This document shows positions 34,619 through 45,518 of a stretch of DNA of 64,000 nucleotides, piece after piece. Both the position numbers and the translations under genes were made by a program. Where the stretch lies: contig OU744724.1 in the NCBI GenBank assembly GCA_916613615.1, positions 19,640,171 through 19,704,170 on the forward strand, in the 5' to 3' direction. A model generated the notes under the pieces. It worked only from the letters and a program-made list of their open reading frames with translations. It made no database searches and was not told where the DNA came from. Origin of the DNA: Steromphala cineraria. Lineage: Eukaryota; Mollusca; Gastropoda; Trochida; Trochidae. Every line of letters starts with the position of its first letter. Within the stretch, counting starts at the first letter, position 1.

Positions 34619-35380
34619 GGATAAAATTATTGACAAAGCCTAAACATAGACTTCCGAAGAAATGATACAATATGATGATGTTCTATGATAAGAACGGCCA
34701 CAACAATTGGGTCACATCTGTTAGAAAGTTCCTGTTTGCAAAGGGTTTTGGTTTTGTTTGGTTCGATCAGCATGTTGATTTGAATGATAAATTTATTTGT
34801 CAACTAACAATGAGACTAAGAGATATATATTTTCAAAAATGGCTCGAGAAGATAACATTTTCTAGTAAATGCATGTATTATAAAGTGTTAAATGTACACT
34901 TCAGTCTGAAATCTATCTCTCATGTGTAAATTAAAAAAAATAAGGATAGCACTAAGCAGACCAAGATGTTCTTCACATGATCTTTTCATCGAAAGTGGAA
35001 GATTCAAATCAATCCAAAGAGAAAATAGAATTTGTAAACTGTGTAATCTGAGAGAAATAGAAGATGAATATCATTTCGTTTTAAATTGTCTGGCTTATGA
35101 TTCTCTAAAAAGTGGTATATAAAACAACATTATTTTGTCTATCCAAACATGTTTAAATTTGCAGAATTGTTAAATAACACAAATCACACATTTTAACAAA
35201 ATCTGTCCATGTTTGTATACTATGCCATGTTGTTCAGATCAGAATATATCTCAAAACATAATGTAAGTTAAACTTAATTATTGTCATGTTCATGTGAATT
35301 GTATATGCGTGTACATGTTATTATGTAAATGTATTGTACTACAGGCCTGTGGCCTTTCAGTGCCGGAAATAAATTGAATT
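34619..35380 (+). mobile_element. 5'-truncated non-LTR retrotransposon, younger copy
   Basis: Begins in the polyprotein at WIKLLTKPKHRLPKK, has one stop, then runs from 34,672 (MMMFYDKNGHNNWVTSVRKF). A one-base frame change near 34,925 leads to KKIRIALSRPRCSSHDLFIE and a zinc-binding C-x2-C-x9-H-x4-C (CKLCNLREIEDEYHFVLNC), ending 35,122. These are hallmarks of the C-terminus of invertebrate non-LTR pol proteins. The 3' region ends 'gtggcctttcagtgccgg' then AATAAA. The empty site is at 41,918-41,930 (gctgatattaatcgttatgc). A likely target duplication is agctgatatt/agctattcat. Dead by truncation. Confidence 0.75.
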
Positions 35381-35384
35381 GAGC

Positions 35385-35705
35385 TATTCATTGTTATGCC
35401 TATTTTGCGGAAAATATCATTGAAATTGAGGACTATTTAAACAGTCTTCAAGATTGGCATAGAGTAATAGAGTAATTTCTGTCACGCAACATAATAATGT
35501 GAAATAAACCCTAAGTCAGTACAAGGAAAGTGTGTTACAGACCTGTAAACTGATTTGAGATATTCATTGTTATGCCTCTTTTGCGGAAAATATCATTGAA
35601 ACTAGAGGCATGTTTAAACAGTCTTCAAGATTGGCATAGAGAATTTCTGGCATGCAACATAATAATGTGAAATAAACCCTAATTCAGTACAACAAAAGTG
35701 TGTTA
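35385..35705 (+). repeat. Two diverged ~145-bp tandem copies
   Basis: The stretch gttatgcc(t)...ttgcggaaaatatcattgaaa and caagattggcatagag occurs at 35,392 and again at 35,571. A single related copy lies at about 41,930-42,080. No open frame is shared. Confidence 0.6.
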
Positions 35706-37470
35706 TGATGTGTTTCAGGTCCTGCACAAATACATTCTTGGAGACATATTGGATGGTCAGTTGACGAGTTTATTTCATGTATATAAGACACTTAGGTAGA
35801 ATGGACATAGTACGATGCATGCAATGACACTCCTTTAAGATTTAATTTATTGAAATTGTTTACTTTCTGGTAATCGACAAAGACCTTTTCTCAGTCACAA
35901 GAATATGAATCATTCTTAGGTTTAACCGCTTCTTTTCAACTGTGACATTGTTGATCACTAGGAACTATATATATATATAACCTGTGATGTCATCTGTGAC
36001 CTTTCAGTTAACTAAAAATAGGACATATTTCTCAAATAATAAATGTTTTTCTCATGCAGTTATTAGATTATTGGGCTCATTCAAAAGCATGTAAGTGTGG
36101 ATACGATAAAACATGAATATATGACATCAACTATATTTTTTAAGAGTGAAACGTGGATTAGTATATTTTAGTTAATAGCATAATGTAAGAAATGTATGTA
36201 AAGATTATTGATGTGAGACTGAAATGAAAATCCACAAGAACTTATTCTGCTGTTGTTATTTTGAGATTGAATATGTCAACAACACTGTCATGCTGGGTTT
36301 GCAGCTATGATAACCAACTCCATCTGTGTTGCCGTTTCTCCAGTACAGAGCTTTCACAATTCACCAATATGGTCAAAATAGTCCTAAGGCCTATACATAT
36401 TGTATATATAAGCACAGTGTTTTAAACAGAATTATACAAACCGTCTAAAACATGTGACAAATTTGAGATATGCAATGGCTCGCTTATGGTGTTGCTCTAG
36501 TCATTTGAAATAGAAAATGGTAGATATGATAATCATGAATAACTTTATAAAGATTTGTAAGTGAAAATATGTTTTAATGTCATCATGAAATGTTTAAAAT
36601 ATGCTTTATTGTAATCATGTAAATTTAACGCCATTTAACAATTGTCAACTTTTATCATAAAAGCCATGCAATAACACATGTATCATATTCAGTCATATAT
36701 GTCATATGAAATATTCAGGGTTAACTGTTTATAACAGGTCATTTTTAATGCTAAAATGTGTTAATTGTAAATAAATCTCTATATTCTCTGTGGTGTCACA
36801 TGGCTTGTTTTTCTAAATTCTAAGTTAATGTTCATTTCTCAGGATTTCTTGTGTCTCATGCAAAGAAAGAATAAGGTAATGTCAATTCCTCTTCAATTTA
36901 TTTCTATTTGTTCAATTCTCCAATCCTCACAGCATTTCATGCTCTCATAAACAAATTCTTATTTCCATGTTCATAATTTCTACATTCTCATATTCTTCAT
37001 AATTGCTTTCATGTTCTGCATTTATAAACATTGACATGGTTATTGAACACGCTTATTGAAGACGTTATCAACTGAAGACGATAAACGGCAACGTTAATAG
37101 AGAACTAAATTAGTTACAGTATAAAACTTACATGAAATAAGTATCAAAATTACTCAAACAACTTCACTTTCAAAATGTAAACAAACTTAAAAAAACACTA
37201 TCAAAATCACCTTACAAAAATATGATAAAATACTTATGAATCATTACTGTCAAATTTCCAAGATATTATCCTAAGATAATTACAATAGATAATGCAATTC
37301 ATAACAATTATAAAAGACCTTTTCCCTTATGTAGACAAAGGAATTCATCATAAAATGAACTTATATTTTGTCATTAATTAACTTGCAAAATACTTTGTTG
37401 TCGTGTGTATCAACCATTAACTAATGATGTAGTATTTAAATTGAAATCTATAATATTATATTTCTAATAT
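35706..37470. repeat. Non-coding module segment shared with 42,080-43,150
   Basis: Collinear with 42,080-43,150 (landmarks attcttggagacatattgga, caacactgtcatgctgggtt, tttgagatatgcaa). It is missing from the 28-kb module. Open frames are short. I see no gene. Confidence 0.55.
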
Positions 37471-37478
37471 TTCATACT

Positions 37479-37900
37479 GACATTTATAATGAAATGAAAA
37501 AGAATAAATCCGAATAGGTAAACCATGTACTAATCTACTTTGCTGCACCATGTGATCTATTATACATACACTCGGATGACAGGGATAAAAAACCGCAGAG
37601 ACAGTGGTTGGAATTTTGGCAAGAAGTCAAGCTAGTCTGTCTCTCTCCTACCTCCTTTGTAAATACTTGTCCTTCATATTCTGAGTTCATCATATTGCTA
37701 TCAAACATAAAATAACTTTGTTTTGTGCAATATTTTCATCACAAATTGTCTTTCAGAAAACTCGTCTTTTATTTTCAGATAACATTTCGTACATGCTTCT
37801 ACCATCATGATATTTAGCATTTCTGTAAGCAAGTCACATTGTTTTTCACAGTCTCTGTCGTTAGTTAAGTGTTACATTATCTGGCTTCTTTCCGTGACAG
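37479..37900 (-). pseudogene. X exon-like segment, copy 2 (best preserved)
   Basis: X2 (37,701-37,862, minus) is open for about 53 codons: NDRDCEKQCDLLTEMLNIMM, then VEACTKCYLKIKDEFSERQF, then VMKILHKTKLFYV and TGA. X1 (stop at 37,535) reads NSEYEGQVFTKEVGERQTSL then TSCQNSNHCLCGFLSLSSEC and MYNRSHGAAK. There are four cysteines in X2 and four in X1. X1 and X2 are in different frames with no obvious splice pair between them, so the exon structure is unresolved. Confidence 0.35.
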
Positions 37901-38338
37901 CTGGAATACCGCAAGATGCTTTAATACCTTGGCAATTGTTTTCACAGGATAAGATATGAAAATTCATAGATTATGCATTTTCAGGGCATGCTAAATACAT
38001 GGCAGGCAATACGTAAAAGATGTATTATAATGAAGAGGATCTTTAAAAACTTAAATATTAAATGTTCTTAATATGAAGTATTATTTAAAGGGCGTTTATA
38101 AAAATTATTATTTTGACGTGGAATAAAATTTAAAGTTGAGGCACTAATAGAATATCAAAGGCCAGAATGTCAAATTCGCTGATATAATTTGTGAGAATAC
38201 AAAGGAAAAAGGTCAAGAATGCACAAGAATTAAGTCTTTTATTAATATCAAAACATGTTATTGTAAAAGGGTTGTTGACAGGTGGCAATGACATAATAAG
38301 GTGAAACAACAAAAACCTGAAGTTTCAACACTTCTTTC

Positions 38339-38412
38339 AGTGTTTCCTAAGCTTTATGGATGTCTCTCACGCAACAGCATTTATACTCGGCCAAGTCCAT
38401 GTCAGGGAAATG
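38339..38412 (-). promoter_or_regulatory. T block, copy 5 of 7, TATA-like box
   Basis: Box TATAAATG on the minus strand at 38,378-38,385 in GAGTATAAATGCTGTTGCGT. Downstream, 38,130-38,294 (minus) opens MSLPPVNNPFTITCFDINKR then SCAFLTFFLCILTNYIS, a frame shared with the 28- and 44-kb copies. Confidence 0.4.
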
Positions 38413-38603
38413 CTCTTAGGGTTTCTATTATCATGTGCTGTCTATTATATTGTGTCACACTTAATGTTGAAATATTGATTCAATAGAACGATACATCCAA
38501 TGTTAAGACTGCGACTTACAGGTACATGTAAAGCAGGTTTTATGATATGAAATAGATATGGTACAGTGATTTATATTTACATTTTTGAAGTGTTATAAAT
38601 ACT

Positions 38604-38773
38604 TTAATGAATGTGTTCCACATAAAATGCAACCTTGTTTGTTTTCCGCCTCCTGCCTATTGGGTATTTTGGTCCTCGACCTTGATCCTGCGAGATAAAC
38701 TGTGCCATTAGGTCATTAAATATTGAGTCTATTTTTATATAAGCGTCCAGAATATCTATATAAATATCGTTGA
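38604..38773 (-). pseudogene. V exon-like segment, copy 2 (best preserved)
   Basis: After ttctttttgaaaaag on the minus strand the frame reads NDIYIDILDAYIKIDSIFND then LMAQFISQDQGRGPKYPIGR and RRKTNKVAFYVEHIH with TAA. It is open for its full length and could extend upstream through IIIPIAVSILFEK if not spliced. It would be the terminal exon of the series T-X-Y-W-V, of which Y3 and W3 lie at 41.3-39.9 kb. Confidence 0.4.
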
Positions 38774-39000
38774 CTTTTTCAAAAAGAATTGAAACAGCAA
38801 TTGGAATAATAATAAACAAATTGAAAATTTTGATATGATTTACAAAAATGATTTACACTAAAAAATTTAGATAATTTCAACACATTGAATAATCATAAAA
38901 TGATAAATTTTGCAGAAAGACAAGCAATTATTGTGCATAGCCCAACTCAGCAAGATTGTACTTAGATAATATTAAGATTTGATCCTACTAGTATCACACG

Positions 39001-39363
39001 TTAAAGGGGCAGTAGCACGTTTTTTGATAATTTTATATTTCCAATTTTTCACTGATAATTGTATGTTAACGCTAAATGTATTACTTTGATAGTGTGAAAA
39101 ATTTCATTACACAAGCCAATCATTCATAGTCAGAGAACAAAGTATGAAGATTCACCTAAAATCCCTTGGCGGCCATTTTTTTTGAACACCTTTAATTCAT
39201 TTTGAGTAAGAAAAGTAATCGCATGGCTAAACTTTACATTATATATTTGAATTATTACTGCCCCATTTGGTTTGAATACATTGCCTTTCAATTGGAACCA
39301 TTAATTTTCATTTTCCTGACATCACCTTATATTCCCCCTGAAAACGTGCTACTGCCCCTTTAA
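39001..39363 (+). mobile_element. TTAA-flanked MITE, complete copy (355 bp)
   Basis: The element 39,005-39,359 starts AGGGGCAGTAGCACGTTTT and ends with its exact 19-bp inverse complement. TTAA lies on both sides. The paralogous site at about 44,652 reads cgttaaggtcttgac, a clean empty site with one TTAA. TTAA duplication suggests a piggyBac-like transposase moved it in trans. No coding capacity. It is the least diverged of four copies in the window. Confidence 0.85.
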
Positions 39364-39557
39364 GGTCTTGACGATCTGCTATATGAATATGGTTTCTGTA
39401 CAGATAGTGCATGATGTGTATATTATTTTTGTACAAAGGAAACACAGGTACATGTAAAGCAGGTTTGATGATATTAATGATAATAATATGATAAATATAT
39501 AATAAAAGGTATAATACAATGATTTGTATTTACATTTTAATAGTGTTATAAATACTA

Positions 39558-39717
39558 TAATGACAGTGTTCTACATAAAATGTAACCTTGTTTGTTTTCC
39601 GCCTTCTTCCTATTGGCTATTTTGGTCCTCGACCTTGATCCTAGTGATGAACTGTGCCATAAGGTCATTCACATATGGAATGTATATCGAGTACGGGCAT
39701 CGCGGATATCTTTATAA
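39558..39717 (-). pseudogene. V exon duplicate (V2), broken
   Basis: On the minus strand it shares YVNDLMAQFIT, then after a frame change DQGRGPK, a stop, PIGRRRKTNKV and YVEH, but with two in-frame stops and no TAA at the usual place. It lies about 0.95 kb from the better copy at 38,604. The same pair is seen at 44,261 and 44,856. Confidence 0.4.
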
Positions 39718-39924
39718 TTATCGTCAAAAAAATTACAACGAATTTTAGAAATTCCATATCGTCAAAATAATTAACATTATTAAAACAAAGTTGTTGTGTT
39801 TGATCTTTAATCAATAAACATTAATTGCATCATTATAGATTTAAAGGCAAGGGTAATAAATGCATCAACCGTAACACTAAGAAGAGGTGATAGTGAACAT
39901 CTTTGTTCGCAGTTCACACATTTG

Positions 39925-40034
39925 ACCTCTCTCCACTATCCAGTTGAGTTGTTATCTTGATAGTCACGCTGCATGTAATTGATTTTCAATGAATGCCTGA
40001 ATGACGTTCTTGTCTATCCTTAAAGAAAACATCC
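39925..40034 (-). pseudogene. W exon-like segment, copy 2
   Basis: The minus strand reads DVFFKDRQERHSGIH, a stop, then KSITCSVTIKITTQLDSGE after an acceptor-like tatatgcacaggcag. It is aligned with 31,908-32,026. One stop breaks the frame. Confidence 0.3.
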
Positions 40035-40149
40035 TGCCTGTGCATATATGATGCGAATATATAGGTTCATGGAACAAAAGTAGAACACACTATTTCGATT
40101 CTTAGTAATCTAACAGATAACATAAAGGCTACACGTCCTCTTGTTATCA

Positions 40150-40400
40150 GAAAAGAGCGGGCCGCTGCAAATGATAATGGCCCGCTAAACCCTGATGACG
40201 GGCCAATATCACTTTGTAGCTAAGTGACGTCACATTAGAATTCAGTTTTGAAATCATAACAAATATGGCGAACATATCAGCGTATCGACTCGAATATTTT
40301 GAACCAATTTAATTATTTTCTTTTTTTAAAGGACACAAAGTTTCGGTATATATCATCTCAAATAGTATGTGGCAATACAGCGGTATCCATATATTGAGGA
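40150..40400. repeat. CRE- and hairpin-bearing insert, copy 2
   Basis: Near copy of 32,818-33,060, with the same hairpin, CRE (40,225-40,232) and ATG at 40,265 (MANISAYRLEYFEPI). It belongs to the Y3 module, so it inserted before these two modules separated. Confidence 0.4.
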
Positions 40401-40436
40401 TTTAAACATATTTAAACGGATTATTATTCTTAGTTG

Positions 40437-41926
40437 GTTTCAATGAAACAATTACCCTAACTATCATATCTATTCATTAGTTAACAACCTAGCAATGTTT
40501 TTTCAGAACTCATATAAGAATGCTTTACCACCACAATATCATGATTGAATTAAATCAAACCTAGTATTTGATATTACAGAATACTAAATGCGATTATCAA
40601 TGTGTAATTTTATTAATTTGACTAAATGCATCATATATCTTCTGATATGAAAGTTGTTTCCGAAAATATAAAGAACCATTAAAATTTAATAACTATTTTA
40701 TTGGGCACTCAGACCTCAACAACAATAACACAATGTCACATGTGTTATCAAATCGCTTGATATTCTACTTCCAGAACCAAACTGTCATCAGTTCGACTAA
40801 TTAAGAACAACAGTTCCTAATAAATAAAAATCCCATATGATCTATGTATGCGTTTTGTTGAAAATTTTAAAAATAATTTTGTGAGACATAAATGAAACAC
40901 AAATCAAAAGGATGTTGAATGTGCTCCAACCTCATAAAATCACTCTTTGTAGCTATAAAGTGAATTCAAAAAAGTCCAATTTGTTAAATTCTCTAAGGTA
41001 CATTTCGTGTTTGTCCCTTTCAAAACTGCTATCGATTTTAACTGCTTTGATATGATCAGAGTTCACTTTGTAAAGATCTGGGCGTTTCTGAAGAGAAGGA
41101 ATTTAGAATCTTAACTGATTCAATCAGGGATAAGATAGATCGTATTACTCTATATCTTTTTGGTGCTTTCATATTCAATTCAATCATAAAATTCCTGTGA
41201 AGGGCATCTATTGAACTATCGTAATTTGAGTTTGCCTGTTCAGTAGCACGGATACACATGTATAGTGGAAACACAATACACTTTCAACACTTGCAACACA
41301 CGTATATCAAGTAAAGAGCGTTTATAAACGAAAAACAAAGCATGAACATCTTAGGGGAAGGACTACTGATAATTAAGAAAATGAGATTAATTGACTCTGC
41401 AATCAGGAAGATTTACTGTTGGGATAATCTCTCAAAGAAAGTAATGGAATATGGCAAATTAAAACATGCTAGCATATACACTTATGATTTAATTTATTGA
41501 ACCCATTCAAATAATAATTCTTTGATGTGAAATGAAGGGTCCTATTTTGTATTGCATACCGCAGAAACGACCGAGTTGACAGCCCCATTGGCTTATTTGT
41601 TTAAACGAAGAATTTTGAAAGGAGACAATTTCCGTCTTTCACAAACAGATATGACTTACTATTGATGCATAATATGTCAAGTAATGTTTCAATACGTTTA
41701 GTGTTGAAATATTCCCAAGTACATAAAATCGTCTTCAAGTTCAAAGCATTAAATGAGACATCCATCATAAGTTATAAAAAAGATTCAATCAATTCAATCC
41801 TAAAAAAAGATTTTGGAATTATCAAAGGATGGCGACGATTGAAATCTATCTCACTCAAGGGAGACTAACGTTATTTTTAATTCCTACTCGTTTTTTTGGC
41901 AATCATAAATCATTAAGCTGATATTA
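40437..41926. repeat. Third Y segment of the repeated field
   Basis: Collinear with 25,840-27,257 and 33,105-34,618. It carries no non-LTR insertion and so gives the empty site (gctgatattaatcg). A plus-strand 68-codon frame at 41,662-41,868 is open only here; in the other two copies it is full of stops, so I do not call it a gene. Confidence 0.75.
40931..41280 (-). pseudogene. Y exon-like relic, copy 3 (longest open frame)
   Basis: The minus strand reads FPLYMCIRATEQANSNYDSS, IDALHRNFMIELNMKAPKRY, ILSLIESVKILNSFSSETP; then, one base out, PDLYKVNSDHIKAVKIDSSF and ERDKHEMYLREFNKLDF. Except for that single extra base the frame is free of stops over most of the exon. This copy suggests what the intact protein looked like. 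No domain is recognised. Confidence 0.4.
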
Positions 41927-43154
41927 ATCGTTATGCCTCTTTTGTGGACAAAATCATTGAAACGAGAGGACTGTCTAAACAGTCTTCAAGACTGGCATAC
42001 AATGTAGAGTAATTTCTATCACGCACCATAATACTGTGAAATAAACCTTTACTCAGTACAACAAAAGTGTGTTCCGATGTGTTTCAGGTCTTGCACAAAT
42101 ACATTCTTGGACACATATTGGATGGTCAGTTGACGAGTTCATTTCATGTAGATAAGACACTTAGGTAAAATGGATATAGTATGATGCATACAATGACAAT
42201 CCTTTTCAGATTTGATACTCAAAATGTATCACTTTCTGGTAATCAACAAAAAAACTACCTCAATATGTTGTAATCTTAGATTCATCCGTCTCTTTCTCAG
42301 TGTGACATTAATTATGACTAGGAACTATATGACCTGTGATGTTTTCAGTTGACTAACGATAGGACATATTTTTAAAATTATTTAATCTTCTTATTGCAGT
42401 TATAATATTATATTATATTATATTGGGCTCATCCAAAAGCATATTAGTTATGGATAACAAATATTCATATAAATAATACAAATAAATATGTCATCAAATA
42501 TAATTTAAAGAGTGAAACATGGATAAGAAAAATTCATTCATTAGCATTACATAAGAAAAGAGTAAATAAAAGTTTATGTAAACAGAAATGATTTATATGA
42601 GACTTAAACTAAAATCCATGAGTAATTACTCTGCTGTTGTCATTTTGAGATTGAATATGTCAACAACATTGGCATGCTGGGTTTGCAGTTATGACAAGCA
42701 ACTCCATCTGTGTTGCTGTTTTTCCATCACAGAGCTTCACAATTCACCGTTGTTGTCAAAATAGTCTTAAGGCCTATATTTATGCTCAGTGTTGTACATA
42801 ACTTCTTTAACATATGACAAATTTGAGATATGCAAAGGCTCACTTACGATGTTGCTCTAGTCTTTTAAGTATAGAAATATGGTAGACATGACAAGGATAA
42901 TGATAAATCACTTTATATATATAGATACGTAAGTGTTTCTGACAAATTAAGAGCTGAATTATTCTAAACAGATAGGCAATTCCCAAGCAGGACAAATCTA
43001 GGCTTAATGCCATCATGTAATCTTAACACCATTAAACAATTGGCAACTTTTATTGTAAAAGCCATGCAATAACATATGTATCATATTTAATCATATAGGC
43101 TATATGAAATATGTATGATTGGCCTATGCCCTACATACATAAAGTACCTGAACT

Positions 43155-43560
43155 ATTTCATACTGACATTTATGATGAAAATGAAAAAGAATACTTCTTA
43201 AATGGCGAAACCTTGTACTAATCTACTTTGCTGCACCATGTGATCTATTATACATATATTCCAGTGACAGTGATAAAAAACCACTGAGACAGTGGTTGGA
43301 ATTTTGGCAAGAAGTCAAGCTAGTCTGCCTCTTATGCTCACATGTAAATACTTTTCCATTACAGTTTGAGTTCATCATATTGCTATCAAAAATACATGCA
43401 CCTTGTTTTTGCGCCATGTCTTCATCACAAAATGTCCTTCCAGAAAACTATTTCATTTATGTCCCTGTCATTCTGGTATTTAGCATTTCTGTAAGGAAGC
43501 CATATTGTTTCTCATAGTCTCTGTCGTTAATTAGGTGTTACTCTTGCTGGCTTGTTTACA
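43155..43560 (-). pseudogene. X exon-like segment, copy 3
   Basis: X1 is open as 43,223-43,417 (minus): GACIFDSNMMNSNCNGKVFT then CEHKRQTSLTSCQNSNHCLS, ending SHGAAK and a stop. X2 is cut short by a stop after NDRDYEKQYGFLTEMLNTRM. So in this copy X1 is intact and X2 is broken, the reverse of the 28-kb copy. Confidence 0.35.
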
Positions 43561-44010
43561 GTGACAGCTGGAATACTGCAAGATGCTTTAATAGCTTGCA
43601 ATTGGCAACAGGAAAAGCTATGAAAATTCATAGCTCAAACATTTTCAAGGCATGCTAAATACATGACAGGCAATACGTTAAAGATGTATTATGATGAAGT
43701 GGATCTTTAAAAACTTTAAATGTTCTTAAAATAAATTTTATTAAAAGGCCTTTATTATAAATGTTGAACAAACTTTGATTATTTCGATGTGGAAGAAAAT
43801 CGAAAGTTAAGTCACTTATAGAATATCAAAGGTCAAATGTCAAATTCGCTGATATAATTTGTTAAAATACTAAGGACAAAAGGGTCAAGAATGCACAAGA
43901 AGGAAGTCTTTTCTTAATATCAAAACATGTTATTGTAAAAGGGTTGTTGACAGGTGGCAATGACATAATAAGGTGAAAAAATAATGACCTGAAGTTTCAA
44001 CACTTCTTTC

Positions 44011-44090
44011 AGTGTTTCCTAAGCTTTATGGATGTCTCTCACGCAACAGCATTTATACTCGGCCAAGTCCATGTCAGGGAAATGCTCTTA
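44011..44090 (-). promoter_or_regulatory. T block, copy 6 of 7, TATA-like box
   Basis: Box TATAAATG on the minus strand at 44,050-44,057. Downstream, a minus ATG opens MSLPPVNNPFTITCFDIKKR then LPSCAFLTLLSLVF and a stop (34 residues). X3, Y3, W3 and V follow leftward at about 0.5, 2.8, 4.0 and 5.3 kb. Confidence 0.4.
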
Positions 44091-44260
44091 AAGTTGCTAT
44101 TATCATGTGCTGTCTAGTATAGTGTGTCAATAGAATGATACATCAAATGTTTAGAATGCGACTTACAGGTACACGTAAAGCAGGTTTTATGATATGAAAT
44201 GGGTAAGATACAATGATTTATATTTACATTATAAAAGTGTTAATAATACTTTAATGACTG

Positions 44261-44421
44261 TGTTCCACATAACATGCAGCCTTGTTTGTTTTCCCCCTCC
44301 TTCCTATTGGGTATTTTGGTCCTCGACCTTGATCCTGCGAGATAAACTGTGACATAAGGTACTTAAATATTGAGTGTTTTTTTTATATAAGCGTCCAGAA
44401 TATCTATATGAATATCGTTGA
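44261..44421 (-). pseudogene. V exon-like segment, copy 3
   Basis: After ttttataaaaag the minus strand reads NDIHIDILDAYIKKT. It loses frame by a small indel, and then reads LMSQFISQDQGRGPKYPIGR and RGKTNKAACYVEHSH with the shared TAA. The conserved core and stop match copies 1 and 2. Confidence 0.4.
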
Positions 44422-44849
44422 CTTTTTATAAAAATAATTGAAACAGCAATTGCAATAATAATAAACAAATTGAAAATTTGGATATGATTAACAAAAATGA
44501 TTTTCACTTTTAAAAATAATTTATAATTTCAACACATTGAATAATCATGAAATGATAAATTTTGCAGAAAGACAAGCAATTATTGTGCATAGCCCAACTC
44601 AGCAAGATTGTACTTCGATAATATTAAGATTTGATCTTACTTGTATCATACGTTAAGGTCTTGACAATCTGCTATATGAATACGGTTTCTGTACAGATAG
44701 TGCATGATGTGTATATTATTATTGTACAAAGGAAACACATGTACATGCAAAGCAGGTTTGATGATATATGATGATAATAATATGATTAATATATAATAAA
44801 AGGTATAAAACAATGATTTATATTAACAGTTTAATAGTGTTATAAATAC

Positions 44850-45015
44850 TTTAATGACAGTGTTCTACATAAAATGTAACCTTGTTTGTTTTCCGCCTTC
44901 TTCCTATTGGCTATTTTGGTCCTCGACCTTGATCCTAGTAATGAATTGTGCCATTAGGTCATTCACATATGGAATGTATATCGAGTACGGTCATCGCGGA
45001 TATCTTTATAATTAT
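44850..45015 (-). pseudogene. V exon duplicate (V2), second broken copy
   Basis: Near-identical to 39,558-39,717 with the same loss of frame and stop. On the plus strand a 62-codon frame is open (MTVFYIKCNLVCFPPSSYW). It is shared with 39.5 kb but probably reflects common descent only. Confidence 0.4.
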
Positions 45016-45349
45016 CGTCAACAAAATTACAACGAATCTTAGAAATTTCATATCGTTAAAATAATTAACATTATCAAAACAAAGTTGTTGTGTTTGATCT
45101 CTAATCAACAAACGTTAATTGCATTATAGATTTAAAGGGAAGGGTAATAAATGCATCAACCGTAACACTAAGAAGAGGTGATAGTGAACATCTTTGTTCA
45201 CAGTGCACACATTTGACCTCTTTCATATGTGATGGAGCATAAAAATTGAGTCTTATTTTCAGGAATGCTTGTAACATTTCAGTTACAACAGTTCAGACTG
45301 TAACAAAGGAGTAAATAAAGATAATTAAAGACATAAACTCAACTAATCT

Positions 45350-45518
45350 TTTATTCGTAATTAGCAGCATGCATCATATATCCCCTAAGCGCTCTTCAGT
45401 CCACCCAGTTCTGACGTTCAGTGCTTTGACTCAGGGGCAAAACCTCAGTACCATGTGAGGGCACCAGTGTCTTGTCAGTCAAAGAAAATCTGAAATCAGT
45501 TCTGTTTTTCCTGATCAT
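45350..45518 (-). other. Candidate terminal exon with polyadenylation signal
   Basis: The minus ATG at 45,518 opens 40 codons (MIRKNRTDFRFSLTDKTLVP then SHGTEVLPLSQSTERQNWVD) with TGA at 45,396-45,398. AATAAA follows on the minus strand at 45,350-45,355, about 40 bp on. The frame is open upstream of the ATG for about 20 codons. Its composition is unlike the AT-rich flanks. The gene body would lie to the right, across the minisatellite. It may be the 3' end of an unidentified gene or repeat. Confidence 0.25.

Noticed and set aside
41662..41868. 68-codon plus ORF in the third Y module
   Set aside because: The equivalent frames at 27.0 and 34.4 kb contain several stops. No family match is recognised.
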